Assembly (NCBI RefSeq): GCF_000004075.3
Contig: NC_026655.2
Span: 2,418,001-2,482,000 of the forward strand
Length of the DNA stretch: 64,000 bases
Direction of reading: 5' to 3'
Origin: Cucumis sativus
Lineage: Eukaryota; Streptophyta; Magnoliopsida; Cucurbitales; Cucurbitaceae
Below the pieces are notes generated by a model. That model saw nothing but the letters and a program-made list of their open reading frames with translations. It was not told the origin of the DNA and did not search any database. A program made the translations under genes and the position numbers. Positions 12,433-24,909 of this stretch are shown here, one piece after another. Within the stretch, counting starts at the first letter, position 1; each line of letters opens with the position of its first letter.

Positions 12433-13932
12433 TTTTTATCAGCCTACATTAAACTGCCCTTCCTTCCACAATCACCACCCTTTTTGTTCTAAACAATTAA
12501 ACGTGTAGACATTTTAGAAATATAATTTAGCATATAGCAATAAACAAGTAAAGAAACATTAAAAAATAAAAGAAAAGTTATATCTAAATTGATGAAATAA
12601 AAAGTACAAGAAATGTAGTTGAAATATGAGTTGGGCAATGTTGTTGTTGATAAAGTAATTTTATATCTCTAACCTAAATTGATCACTTGCACAACACCAA
12701 TAACTAATTTGTATTATCTAAAACTCTCTAATCTCTCTATTAAAAACTCACAACTCAGGTCAAAGAGTTTGTAGGACCGACGACCATTGTTAACTTTTTA
12801 AAAAATAGTTTTTAAATTAATTTTTGTGTGGTAGAGAGATTGAGTTCATATAAATTAAAGGTAGGTGCATCCTAAGTTGCACCTAATCATTGTCCTTACT
12901 TGTTGTACATCAATAGTTTCAGGGAGTTTACAACTTCCACTAGTATATTTTACTGATGTTTGAAGAATCGAGGTATGTATTATAATTAGTAGTCATTGTA
13001 GTTTAAAAATTATAGTAGTTTGTGTTTGAAATACAAACTATTTTAACCTAAGCTATAGTTTGTATAATTTGGGATGTAAACTATTTTAATTTGAGTACAA
13101 AGTAGTAAGCAGTGTAGATGATGAGTAAAAAATAATACACAATATAACAAAGAGAAATTTGAAACTGTAACACGAAGTTAATTATATGTTATAATAGTTG
13201 AAAGCATCAATAGTTGTAATTGGATCAAGCCAAGTAGTGGACTATACCAACTTCAAGTTGTATAGCTCTAAACATTTGAGTGATGTACACACTTAATTAA
13301 ACGTTAAATATCAAAATCAAATACATTTATACAAACTTCAAACAAATATAAATCATAACAACATATGAGTTATAATATATAAATCAATTCAGATTGGTTC
13401 GGTTGGGTCGTCAACCTAAAATTTAAAAAATGTAACTTGACCTAATATGAAGAAAGAAAAAAAATCAATCCAGTCCGACTTGACCCAACCCTTATAATAA
13501 TTTGGATTGAGTAGTTTGAATTGTCACGTTTTATTTGAACACTTCCTCAAGCATGTGGTTAGATATATAATACATGGTTGCTACGAGTCCAAACATTTTT
13601 TTGTTTTTGTTTTTGTTAAATAGAGGTTTCCAAGATAAAACATCAAAATAAATGGAGAAAATGAAATGAAATTCAAATTCAAAGCCTCTTCTTTTGACTT
13701 GCTAGGTAATGAAATTCCATGTAGTTTTTTGGGTTCTTAAAAGAGTACTAATCGTCATTCAGTTTGGTTAAAGCAAATCCATGCACACATGCAGTCTTTA
13801 TAACGCAGTCATCCTCATCATAATTATTTTTCCTCATTATAACTCTAATATATGTATTATTCAAAGGACGAACTTGAACTAATTAAAAAGAGGTAATTAT
13901 ATATTATATATAGTCAAGCAAGGGAATTTGAA

Positions 13933-13938
13933 CACGTG
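13933..13938. promoter_or_regulatory. G-box/ABRE-like ACACGTGA upstream of MYB
   Basis: A CACGTG core about 85 bases upstream of the MYB TATA box. Subgroup 20 MYB genes are often stress or hormone responsive, so an ABRE/G-box role is plausible, but this is inference from position and sequence only. Confidence 0.45.
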
Positions 13939-14019
13939 AAAAATACCATTCCTTTTTTAGCCCTTCTCTTAGCAGACTTTAAAGTTTGTCATATTTTATT
14001 AAGCTTAATTTTGTTATTT

Positions 14020-14027
14020 TATAAATA
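14020..14027 (+). promoter_or_regulatory. TATA box of the MYB gene
   Basis: TATAAATA, 57 bases before the first residue codon at 14084. A transcription start near 14050 would leave a leader of only about 35 bases, compatible with the first ATG being used. Confidence 0.65.
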
Positions 14028-14083
14028 CCAGAAGGGTTCGTGTGAAGAATTTAAAAACAGGAAACAAATCTTTGTGTTCTTCA

Positions 14084-15180
14084 ATGGCTTCTCCTTGTAA
14101 GAACCCAAGTCCAAGTCCGAGTCCGAGTCCCAGCAGTAGCGGGTCCTATAGTTTTATTGAAGATGATCAAAGTGAGGCAGTTAGAAGGGGGCCATGGAGT
14201 GTTGATGAGGATTCTCTTCTTATTCATTCTATTTCTGTCCATGGAGAAGGCCGTTGGAATTTGCTTGCTATTCGTTCAGGTATTTCTTAATTTATTGGGT
14301 AATAATTAAGTAAAAACTAAATTAATTTGGATGTGTTAATTAATTAATTAAAATATTATTACTCTGGGTTTTAATGTAATTTAAATTTGATAGGGCTTAG
14401 AAGGACAGGGAAGAGTTGTAGACTGAGATGGCTTAATTATCTAAAACCTGAAGTGAAGAGAGGAAATCTTTCTCCACAAGAACAGCTTTTGATTCTTGAC
14501 CTTCATTCCAGATGGGGCAATAGGTAATTTTCGTTACACCATATATATAGCTATCACGAATCATCTCAAGTTTTCCAAAAGAGATCAAACAACCATATAT
14601 AGCAATTGGTCTCTTGTATTAAAAAAAGCCAAAACTTTATGCTATTATTGAACTCTCTTTGATTATGATTAGGTGGTCAAAAATTGCACAGCAATTACCG
14701 GGAAGAACGGACAATGAAATAAAAAACTACTGGAGAACCAAAGTGCAAAAACAAGCAAAGATTCTCAACATCAGCACCAATAGCCCAGAATTCAAAGACA
14801 TTATCAACCGCTTTTGGATCCCTAGATTACTCCATCAAATAAACGATTCTTCTTCTTCTTCTTCTTCTCCTCCTCCGCCGCCACACACGGCGGCCACACA
14901 CCCAACCCCTCAATTTTCCGATTCCGATTCACTTCCGGCAGCCGATGGGAAGCGTCGCCATTTTGAGCAAAACAGCACCAGTTCGGAATCTGTGGAAATC
15001 TCGCAGGTCTCTGATCCATTCTCTGACGTCCCATCATGGAACTACGGCGGCGGCGAGACGGCGGCGGCGAATTTTGAATACACGATAGGGGATTCTTTGT
15101 TGCAACATACGGATTGGATCGACGACGACGATTCTTTTAACGGCTGCTTATGGAACTTCGACGGCTTGTGGCAGTTCTAG
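14084..15180 (+). CDS. R2R3-MYB transcription factor, probable subgroup 20
   Basis: Nuclear DNA-binding transcription factor of 277 residues. Three exons: 14084-14279, 14394-14523 and 14673-15180, with the two intron positions usual for R2R3-MYB genes. A Ser/Pro-rich tail (residues 6-20) precedes the MYB domain. R2 carries Trp38, Trp58 and Trp78; R3 carries Leu91 in place of the first Trp, then Trp110 and Trp129. [13 protein letters not shown] is intact. After R3, the run KVQKQAK and the motif WIPRLL (residues 157-162) match the WxPRL signature of subgroup 20 (MYB2, MYB62, MYB78, MYB108, MYB112, MYB116), whose members act in stress, hormone, phosphate and stamen responses. A poly-Ser/poly-Pro stretch follows near residue 165, and the C-terminus is acidic and Trp-rich ([14 protein letters not shown]), as expected of an activation region. 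The upstream in-frame GTG at 14042 is not a plausible start. The precise orthologue is not settled. Confidence 0.93.
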
Positions 15181-18100
15181 TTTTTAATTAAACAGCTAAT
15201 TGGATCTCTTTTTTTCTTTTTCTTTTTGGAAAATAAACTTAGCGCTTTCTTTTATATTATTATTTTGTTATTTTTTAAATTTATTTCTGTGAAAAATAAC
15301 AAAATATTTTAACTTTCCCAAAGTATATTAATTTAAAATATTTGATTCGTCAAGTATTTGTATTTATTTTTTAGTTACAATTTAAAAATTTTATTTGATA
15401 ATAGTCTAAGCTTAATAATAGTATATAGTTTATAAAGAGTGATATTTTACTATATTTGTTGGGTAACTCGTAGGTCTTTTTCAAATTTGTGTTAGATTCG
15501 ATTGGATCTCGGATTTAGGTTTTAAAAAATTTATACAATTCAATTCAACTCGTTTATATCCCTAATATTTATAAATATTTTCAACAACTTTATCTATGTA
15601 AAATTACTCATTTAATTTGCAAATAAAAATAGTACTGATCATCATGACTCATATATTGATCTCATAGACCTTTATCTTTGTGATGATGAGTTTGATACAA
15701 CTAACTATATATAACCATGAAAACAATTGATTGTGATGTTGACTCTAATATATATCACGAATCATTTTTGGATTATTATTCAAATACATTTCATATATAT
15801 CCTAATCTAATAACTTTCAAAATGACTTTATATTTTGGAATAAATTCTAGTGTTTGTTTAAATGGTAAATTTGTAGATTGCGTAGACAATGATGTTTTTT
15901 CTTCTTCTCTAGATTGTGATATTTGTTTTATTCAATCATAAATATAGCATCTCAAGATAACTCATCTTTAAATAATACTAACATTTAAATGATGACTTGA
16001 AATTAATAAATATTGTTATTTATTAAGTCATATATTAGTATTTAGATTATATTTTACATTGTTGTTACTTTTCATGAATAAAAGTTTGATTCATAGTAAG
16101 AGGAAAATTACTTTGATTACATATCACACATCACATCAGAAGCCACAATGACAAATCATTCTTCATTAAAACGACTTTACAATCTATAGTTTGATAACTT
16201 TTCTTTCCCTCTCTCATACTATTCAAAGCATCTATGAAATTGTTTTAAAAATTATTCTTCCAAGTAAAAAAAAGAAAAAGAAAAAGAAAACTTTTTATGC
16301 AATTTGTTATCAAATTGACTACTTTCTAAAGTCTAGCTAGCTTGCATTTTAAGCAAAAACTTGACCTTTCACAAACGTGTTTATTATATTAAGGTGAAAA
16401 GAATGCAATTTCCTAATGAATATTATTATTAAAAGAACTACAAAAATTAAAGATACGATTTAGACCACGTAATTATTGTATAAAAGCAAGAAGATAGTTT
16501 AACTTATTGTTAGAATAGTTTGTAAATTAAACTAAGATATGGAAAAATCTACGAAGAAAACTAAGAAAGCGCCGTCAAAACAAAGAAAGAAACTCGAGGA
16601 AAGTTGATTTTGAATATATATTGTATGAGGTCACAATACAAGATTACATAATGGATGACATAGTTCAAGAGGGAGCATATAAAATTCAATATGTTTTTGT
16701 TTTGAGAAATAATTAATAGCATATAGTCCAAAGTGATATATAGATGAATTGGTGCGTGGGAGGCAAGTAGGTGTTTTTGAAGGAAAGAGGAACGTGACGA
16801 AATTGAAGGTTCATTTTAATAAAATCAAATGGAAGTCAATAAGGAAGACAAATGACAGCGCCACCATTGAACTTATTTTATTTCTTGTCCAAAGTGAATA
16901 ATGGATTCATTGATTCGGGTCCTTTCCTTTTCTTTCTTATTTCACCTCAAATAAATTAATTAAATATTACTCGACGAGTACGAGTAAATATCAGTTAGTT
17001 GAAATCGATTTTATAATCAAAATTGACGTCGAACTGACTATGATCGATTTGGTAAGTGGGTTCGAACCGACCTCAACCAAGAAAGAGTACAAACCAATTA
17101 TTGTATAAAAACATAATCAAATATAATTAGAAATGAAAGCAACAAGTAAGATTTTTAAGACTAAGATAGACTTTAGGATCGTTCAACTTTGATATCGACC
17201 AAGTTTAATTAAAATGTCTACTAGAATATGTCATGGACATTCTTCAGCTTATAATCATTATCTTAAGACTAGAATATGGTTTTTGGTGAGCCTAAGCAAT
17301 GAGACATGCATCTTGTTTGCCTCAACATGAGAAAATAAAAGGCCACTTTAATATATAGGTTTGAAAGTAGCTCTATCAAAAAGATAATCTAGTCATCTAA
17401 TGAATACTTTAACATATACAATAATTATAACCTCACAAAAGGAGTCGGAGCGTGGGATGTACTACTACAACTATTTCTTTATACAATTTTAATACTAGAT
17501 GGACGAATTTAAGGTTTTTAAAGCTATATTTACAATAATGTATAATTTTTAAAACTCCAAAACATATGTTTGAGTCAAATTTGAACCATGTTTAAATTTG
17601 GGAAGGGAGAAAATTGTAGGTTAAATGGAAAGATAGTTAAGTACATTACATTGAATTTGGGCAATAAAATGAAGGAGCATTCAAATTATTTAAGTAAGGA
17701 GAAAGTGTAGGTAGTAGACTAATTAACCTAGTTATGGTGAGTTGCATTAATTTGATTGATTGATTGATTGATTAATGAATTAATTAACTACATCACATAA
17801 TTAATTAAATATTGGAGATGAAGAGCCATCAATGATGATTAAAACGTAGCTTTTTGTTTCATGGTCGGTTTGACTTGGTCAAGATTTGAGAATTACCAAA
17901 CTAAATTCAAATTCTTCTTACCTACTAAATTGAATTGCTTTCTTAATTATATTAATTGATAATTCCTTACACACTATAGACTAAAGTATATATTAAAAAG
18001 TATATAATGTAAGTGCGACAGTCAATTTGGCATTATAAAGGGAGATTCGAATATTGCAGGTAAAATTCCATTTTAATGTTACATTGGATATACAAATAAC

Positions 18101-19340
18101 ATTTTAATTTCACACACTTTTGTTCTTTTAGCATTTTAAAGACTTTGATTTCTATGATGATGAGTAGAAAGTCGAGAAGGTTAGATGTAATTAATTTTCT
18201 CACATTTGTTAGGGTTGGAATCTAACACACTTCGATTTTGTTTCTATGTATCCTAAATAATAATACGTACCTTAAGTAAAGATATGTACTTGTATGTTTT
18301 TTTTGTCAAGTAGTATGAATGAAAATACAATCAAATTCTTATGCTAGTTAAGAAAGAAAAATCACATGAGAGAAACTATAAGTATATAAGTGAAAATATC
18401 CTCATCGAGCGAAACAAAGGTAAAGCTTTAATGAGTTATGTCTAAGATGAACAAATGTTATATCATTGTGGGAATATGTGTGAACGAAAAATTATCATAG
18501 TTTCCAACTATGAGTATCACAATAAATACCAATTTGATGGGTTTAGAGAAAATGAAAGTTGACTTGGACACGACAACTTGACAGACTTATAACTGTGTGA
18601 CGTGCTTAAGATAAAAAATAAGAAGTTGGTTTAAGAGGAGAATCATTTGTGTTGACAAGATTATCGTTGTTGCAAAAGATATAACCAAGGTATGTCAAAT
18701 ACGTAAACTAAGTAGATAAAAAGAATATCAAGTGGTGATAGCATTGTCTAATCAAAAGCAAAAACAATTAAACTTTATACCTAAAATGAACTAATACTAT
18801 ATTAGAAGTGAAGAATGTGTCTCTTGATAGAAACTTATACTCAAAGTGATTGATATAATATCATTATGTAGACATCTAGATATTTGTTATCATGTAGGAA
18901 CAAACTATAACAAAATGATATTTATATCCACAAAATCAACATTAATAATATTAGGGTGTCCAAGAATACTATCAACTATCTTAATATAAATTTTGTAGGT
19001 ATCTCGTCAAAATAAAAATTTCTTGCTTTCAAATACACATAATAAAGTAAATTAATTTATTTTTTTTGTTTTCTAATTTTGTCATTAAAAACAGTGTTTT
19101 ACATTGTACTCGTCTTGAATTTGTGACGTTTTTTTTACAATACCCAAAATTAACACTAAAAAAACAAATATTTACTTCTTTTCATTCAAGTTTTACAAGT
19201 ACTTTTAACAATTAATAGTTTTTTTTTTTTGTAGTTTATCGTAGATACATTCTGATTAAATATTTAAAGAAATTTTATGGTTTAAAATAATTTTCTTTTT
19301 TACAACCACAAGAAGCACCCTTGCAAAATCAAATATTTAA
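15181..19340. other. Intergenic region between MYB and eS7 genes
   Basis: About 4.1 kb without a recognisable gene. A (GATT)n tract lies at about 17754-17775. A diverged repeat at about 16970-17130 resembles the one at 8835-8990. The open frame at 15717-15941 is AT-rich, has no known motif and no splice context. Confidence 0.6.
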
Positions 19341-19343
19341 TTT

Positions 19344-19680
19344 TGGGCCGGGTTGAGCTTAAATGCTTTAAGGATCGGCCCAATGTAGACTCGATAATCT
19401 CAGTAAGGCCCACTAGGAAACCACGAAAAGGTCGGCCAAGAGCCCACTATGCCCAAAGTTGGGCCTTTCTTTCGCAAATGCACGCAGCTAATTAAGGTTT
19501 CATTGGGTCAATTAATAATCAGTAGTTAAGTGTGCTTCCAAACGGGTCAAGTATCGACTTGACCCGGTACGATGTATCTAGGCCGTTGATTATTTTAGTA
19601 GCAATCTGAACCGTTCAGTCGGTGCTTTTATATGTCCGTCCTCCCTCGAAACCAATTCTTAGGGTTTTCTAGGGTTTTTA
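19344..19680 (+). promoter_or_regulatory. eS7 promoter: site II cluster and telo-boxes
   Basis: TGGGCC at 19344 and 19460, GGCCCA at 19377 and 19407, and AGCCCA at 19441 form a site II cluster bound by TCP factors in other plants. Two AGGGTTTT/TAGGGTTT telo-boxes follow at about 19660-19680, near the expected transcription start. This combination is the known signature of plant ribosomal-protein promoters and drives expression in dividing cells. The leader that follows is pyrimidine-rich. Confidence 0.8.
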
Positions 19681-19739
19681 GTTCTTCTCTACACTTGGTT
19701 GGAAGTGCCCTTCCTCTCATTCTTCCTGCTTTACTACAG

Positions 19740-20106
19740 GTTTTCGATCTTCAACAATTTAAATCTCAACATTTAATCTGTTTTGCACATTGATTCAACT
19801 ATGTTCTTTTTTGCTTTCGTTTGGGCTTTTGTTGATTGAAATTACTCAAGAAATTGCAGCCATAAGGATAGTCTAAAAATTGATATGATTTAGTGTAGGT
19901 GGTGCTCTCTTTTTTGTGATTGTTCTTAGCTGACTTGGAGCTGTATGTTAATGTTAGAGTTCATTGAATATCAATTCTCAATTACAGATAGTTTTGTTTT
20001 GTAATGTTCCACATATATTTTCGTGTTTGTGAAATTAAGCTCGTTTGTCTTCATTGTTTGTTGGCAATTTATGTTTTATGTTATGCCAACGATTCATTAT
20101 TTGTAG
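19740..20106 (+). other. Intron in the 5' UTR of the eS7 gene
   Basis: A donor at CTACAG|GTTTTC (19740) and an acceptor at TTTGTAG|CTTGAC (ending 20106) bound a 367-base AT-rich intron, 14 bases before the start codon. Leader introns are common in plant ribosomal-protein genes. The call rests on splice-site sequence only. Confidence 0.6.
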
Positions 20107-20120
20107 CTTGACTCGAAAGG

Positions 20121-21580
20121 ATGTTCACGGCGAGGAAGAAGATCCATAAGGATAATGGTGTCGAGCCCTCAGAATTTGAGGAAACTGTTGCCCAGGTGAA
20201 TGTTTAAAATATCTGATAATTGCTCACCTTGACGTTTATTTTTGTGTGCTTCTGATTCGATTATTTTTCGGCCTTTTAGGCATTGTTTGATTTGGAAAAC
20301 ACCAACTCTGAGCTTAAAAGTGACCTGAAGGATCTGTACATTAATTCCGCAATGTAAGAAGGATAGACAAGAGTGCATATTTTTTTTATATAAATTTTGT
20401 TGTTATCTTGGGAATTTACTGTTTTATAATGTCTTTGCAGTCAAGTTGATGTTTCTGGAAACCGCAAGGCAGTTGTGGTCTATGTCCCATACAGATTGAG
20501 GAAGGCTTTCCGTAAGATTCACCTGCGGCTTGTGAGAGAGCTTGAAAAGAAATTCAGTGGCAAGGTAAGTAGAGAACCTCTTTTTCCTGGTGTAGTTTAG
20601 TTATTGTTTGTACTTAATACACGGCTAATTATGTCTAGTTAGCATCCTCATCCAAATAGTATCTAAATCCTTGTCATAGTCTATAAATCAAACTACTTAT
20701 GTCATCTGTGCCTATAGTTTTTTCTTTTTCACGTCATTCCTCTTCCTCTAGAAATGTTCTCTTGAACGGAGAAGTTTATGCATTATATAAATTGATACAA
20801 AAAGAAATAAAAAAAGATGATCGTTATAATTGAACATAATAGTTAATATTAACAATAAACACTTGAAAAAATAGTCTTTTTCTTTAATTTGTACTCAATT
20901 CTTTTAAGCCTTTTTGGGTTTTTCTGCAGTAAGTAAATTAGGTTGCTTTGCATTTTTGAAGCCAAATTGATAGTATTTACCCAATCGTTTAATAAAAACT
21001 AAGTCTTTAAGTCTCCTGAGAGGTTTGAGGCTACATGATCCAAGTATTTGTTTTTACATATTTCTTTCCTCTCCATTTTCATATTCTATTTGACATTAAT
21101 GATAAACCATTGTTATTCTATGATAGGATGTAATTCTGATTGCTACTAGGAGGATTTTGAGACCTCCAAAGAAAGGCTCAGCCACCCAAAGGCCGCGCAC
21201 CCGTACTCTCACTTCTGTTCACGAGGCTATGCTTGAGGATGTTGTATTGCCTGCTGAGATTGTCGGAAAGCGTGTTAGATACAAAGTTGATGGATCAAAG
21301 ATCATGAAGGTAATTGCATTGATTATAGAAATTCTTAACAGATTCCTTGTTATGGAAGGATAGAAAAACGCTTATCTATTTTAGTTTTGCAATTGCCTCT
21401 TCGATATAGAACAATATTTCCATGTTCTCTAAGATCTTGACTTTATCTTAATTTTCACAGGTGTTCTTGGACCCTAAAGAACGTAACAACACCGAGTACA
21501 AATTGGAGAGCTTTTCTGCCGTTTACAGGAAGCTTTCTGGAAAAGACGTCGTATTCGAATACCCAATTACTGAGGCATAA
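20121..21580 (+). CDS. RPS7: 40S ribosomal protein eS7 (S7)
   Basis: Component of the small subunit of cytosolic ribosomes, 191 residues, the usual length for plant eS7. Five coding exons: 20121-20195, 20280-20353, 20441-20564, 21127-21309 and 21461-21580. The protein begins [20 protein letters not shown]; exon 3 encodes [20 protein letters not shown], exon 4 the basic stretch [20 protein letters not shown], and the end is [12 protein letters not shown]. All are conserved in eukaryotic eS7. The reading frame is intact through every junction. The gene is preceded by a site II/telo-box promoter and a leader intron. It converges on the M50B-like gene, with about 750 bases between stop codons. 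The third intron (562 bases) was inspected for a box C/D snoRNA and none was evident. Confidence 0.97.
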
Positions 21581-22330
21581 ATTAAATACCCTATGTGTTG
21601 CACACACAATTCCTCTAATGTTTATTTATGATGATAGGGTTGCAATCAGGTGGGAGCTTTTCAATTTTGATTTCAAGTAATAGATTTTGAGACCTTGTTT
21701 TTTTGAATCTGTGATCTTGAACCAATACTCTTTTATCACATTTGATTAATTTTCCAGTTTTAGTGACATTCCGTTTTTCCATTTCTACTTCAATCTTTTG
21801 CTCTTAGACCTCCGTAACCTCGTCAGGAAAAAAAAAAGTTCACGATCTATTTTTATATAATTTGTTTGTTGGAGTTGCTCTATTTCTATTTAGAAAAAAT
21901 TGATTTTTCTTACCACGTTATTTCTTAATACTAATCAAGTTACACAATTCAATATGCATCAAGAATTGAGGTAATATATTTTTGGGATTATCTCTTTATA
22001 ATTACAATTAAGGTAATGTGTGTTTTCTTTTAATTTTTCATACAGCTTTCTATGGTAATAAAAAATTTTCAACTCTGAATCAATAAAAATCAAATTACAG
22101 AGTTCCCCAAATTGTTGAATACAAAGAGGACAGAGTACCCCAACGTTCGTTCCTTTCCATGAAAATTCCAATCTTTATTCATATTTTCACGTCCAAAGAA
22201 TTAGTTGAGTTCTTCAACAATAAAATCACCCGAACCTGGCCATGCATTAAAAAATTACATTGTAAGTTGGAATTAAACGCATTTGTGATTAAATTATCAT
22301 TGAAGTTGTGTAGCAGAAGCTGAATTTACC
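21581..22330. other. Convergent intergenic spacer
   Basis: Holds the 3' UTRs of the eS7 gene (plus) and the M50B-like gene (minus). No gene was found. Several AATAAA-like and T-rich signals are present, but the cleavage sites cannot be placed. Confidence 0.6.
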
Positions 22331-24906
22331 TCAAGACAAGATAACAAGACCAAGGTACATAGCTCCACAAAGAAAGATGAAAGATATAAAACCCCTGCAT
22401 CTCGTATTCAATTATAAGTATATTTCTTTGAAATTATGAGTCGAGGATGTCATAATGTAAGATACTCACCAAATAATACCCCATCCAACACCGTTACATG
22501 GACAAGGGCACACTTCTGCAAATTTCTCGGCATCACTTGAATGAACTCTTCGGGATATTAGATCATCATAAATATCTGGAAAATAACATGAATACTATTA
22601 ATATAGCAGTAACGATTGTTGAAGTGGAATGTATTTTGAAGCTATACCGTAAACTGAGAATAGGCTGTTCATTACACCTGCAGTTTTGATAAATAAAATC
22701 TGTCAGTCTGTCTCCATCTCATTGTTTCTGCACAAACATGATAGAAATTCTGGAGTGATGTAAAAGAAGATAAATTTTACCAATAAAGAGGATTACATAA
22801 CGGAGAACACGCACTTTTGTTGTTTCTTGCAGGACCCAGATAACACCAAGAAAAACGATGAATCCTAATGGCACAAAATGAGAATATTTCAGAAGGGACG
22901 TTCAGGCCTACAGCCAACAAGTCATGTGTATTATAGGCTTTAACACTCACCAATGCAGAGTCCGCGAAGAGTCCACTGCAAATTGCCGTAAAGGCACAAA
23001 TATAATATAGTCAATAAATTTAGCTATTATTACAAATTACAGGTGGACATAATATCAGGGTAAAATAAATGACATTTATGACTTATCCGCAGAAGAAAGG
23101 AAAGATTCGTACACATAACCTTAATAAATGGAGTTAATACAGCACGGTAATATCAAAAGGTTAAAAAGAGTCGAAGTATAACTCAACCAACCTACAATGT
23201 CTATTAAGAGATGAAGAATAGGTCTATCACTCAAATCTCCGATTAGAAAAAACCAACGTTAAAATGCGATTGAGTTAGAAGGAACTGGTAGGTTGTTTAA
23301 CTAAATATATGTATTGCCTGACATCTCTATGTAAGGTTCTAGCATTTAAAGGTTAAGCTAGAAACTTTTAATTTGAACATAGCGAACATAGAAACGTTGG
23401 GAAGTAATGGCAGAAATGAGAGCTAAACCAATCTAAAATTCATATCCGAAGGAAAGAAGATAATAAAATACGTTTCCCAAGAAACCAAATTCTGATGGAT
23501 TCAATTTTACTTTCTAATTTCCGGTAAGAGCACAAATGATCAATTAGCGGCAGAAATAACGTATTTAACAGATAAATTGAAAATATAAAAAAAGCTACTT
23601 ACATTCTTAGCTACACAAAGTACAACAAGAAGGGAAACAAGAAAGCACCCTGCAGCTATTCTGGAAGTAAGAAGATTTGTAGACGCTAGTATTAAGAGCA
23701 TTCCCCAGAATGATGAGCCAATATCTACAATGAAAATAAAGTAATCAGCTCGTATCATCCACATGAAATGTATGTGTGAGAGAGAGCGAGAGAGCAAGAA
23801 TGAGAGAGAGACATCCGGCAGGCAAGATCAACCAATACACGCCACCACGTGTTTGCGTAGCGCCACCTTCATCCGCATGAACCTGAATTCCTTCTACCTG
23901 CAAACTTGAAGCAGTTAAGTTCACCGTGTTGGTGAGAAATAAAATAAATCTATATTAACAAAGAATCTGGATAGAAATATCTATCAAGGCTAAAGATTAC
24001 AAGGAAAGGTGGATTTTTTGAAATTACTCAAACTGTACAGCCTCAAACGCGTGACTCCTAAACAAGATCCTTTTAGATCAGCTCAATAGGTGTTAGGTAA
24101 CTCATCTACATTTTTCAAGTTTGTAGGAAAATGAATTTAGCATGGACAAATGATGCAACATAGACATGTTGTTGATGTTTCCATTTCTTCAGCCAAGAAA
24201 GTGGCGTGGTCATAGTGAGATGAATAAAATAAACGTTAGACTTGCATATTGAATAAAATATCTCTAAGGTTTTCCAATGGATGATAAAAGAATCCATATA
24301 CTATGGCAAGAAACTGATCAACATGAATTATACTAAAGCCACAAAAAGTTCCAATAAGATAAGAATCCTTGCAATGCCCAATGGCTTCCAATCCAAAACA
24401 GTGAATCATCAATAAAAATTTTAAAATTGACATGATAAAGGAAAGACAAACAATATTCATTTAACATCTTACATGACCACAGGTAAGCTTGCAAACAATG
24501 GCATGGCTGGCCTCGTGAAGAAACACGGTGACAAGTTTGAATGGTTTCAGCAGTATCGTCCTCCAGAGCTAAAAGAAACAAACTGATTCAGAGCTAACCT
24601 CAGTAATGAAATAAAATACGAGAACACTACTTTTGAAATGAAAATTTTAAGTTGATCATTAAAATTCAACAGGTTACTGAAATAAAAAGCTAAAAAAGTA
24701 TTTTTCAACTTTCCAGTTTAAACAAACACTGACTTCTTATAAACAATTCAAATAGTTCAATCGGTCTAATAATTAGAAATGAAGAAATAGTATGGGTGAA
24801 TTAAGAGAGATACCGCTAATATAACAACAGTACAAACAGAAACGGTGATCAGAAACACAACTTGCTCGTGATTGCAGCAGTGCTTAAGCTCCCAATTAGG
24901 TTTCAT
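22331..24906 (-). CDS. Multi-pass membrane peptidase M50B-like protein
   Basis: A 234-residue membrane protein in nine exons: 24906-24814, 24568-24473, 23897-23813, 23724-23603, 22975-22951, 22864-22781, 22677-22648, 22575-22470 and 22394-22331. Hydrophobic segments lie at about residues 14-32, 41-58, 80-108, 112-130, 136-156, 160-178 and 209-234. The second contains His49-Glu50-x-x-His53 (FLHEASHAIVCKLT), the zinc-binding HExxH of M50 site-2-type metalloproteases. A conserved YDDLISRRVHSSDAEKF block (181-197) could supply the third metal ligand, and a Cys-rich PCPCNGVGWG follows. It matches the plant family annotated as peptidase M50B-like (Arabidopsis At1g67060 type), which also has bacterial relatives. 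No substrate is known to me. Zinc binding and proteolysis are inferred from motifs only. Frame and splice phases are consistent throughout. Confidence 0.85.
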
Positions 24907-24909
24907 TTT

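Larger units (their letters stand above)
7180..13920. other. Intergenic region between bHLH and MYB genes
   Basis: No gene found in about 6.7 kb. The region holds a possible non-autonomous element (about 7325-7660), a diverged interspersed repeat (about 8835-8990) with a relative near 17 kb, an eight-base perfect hairpin (8600-8620), a second hairpin (12862-12885) and a cluster of five TGGGCY elements (12368-12432). The longest open frame (11326-11670, 114 codons) is AT-rich and shows no domain or splice context. Confidence 0.55.

Noticed and set aside
14042..14083. Upstream extension of the MYB frame
   Set aside because: Begins with GTG and lies where the leader is expected; the first ATG at 14084 follows a good TATA box.
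17040..17075. GTGGGTTCGAACC resembling a tRNA T-arm
   Set aside because: No acceptor, D-arm or anticodon arm can be placed around it; it belongs to a dispersed repeat.
20565..21126. Possible box C/D snoRNA in an eS7 intron
   Set aside because: A GATGATC and a CTGAG are present but about 200 bases apart, with no terminal stem.
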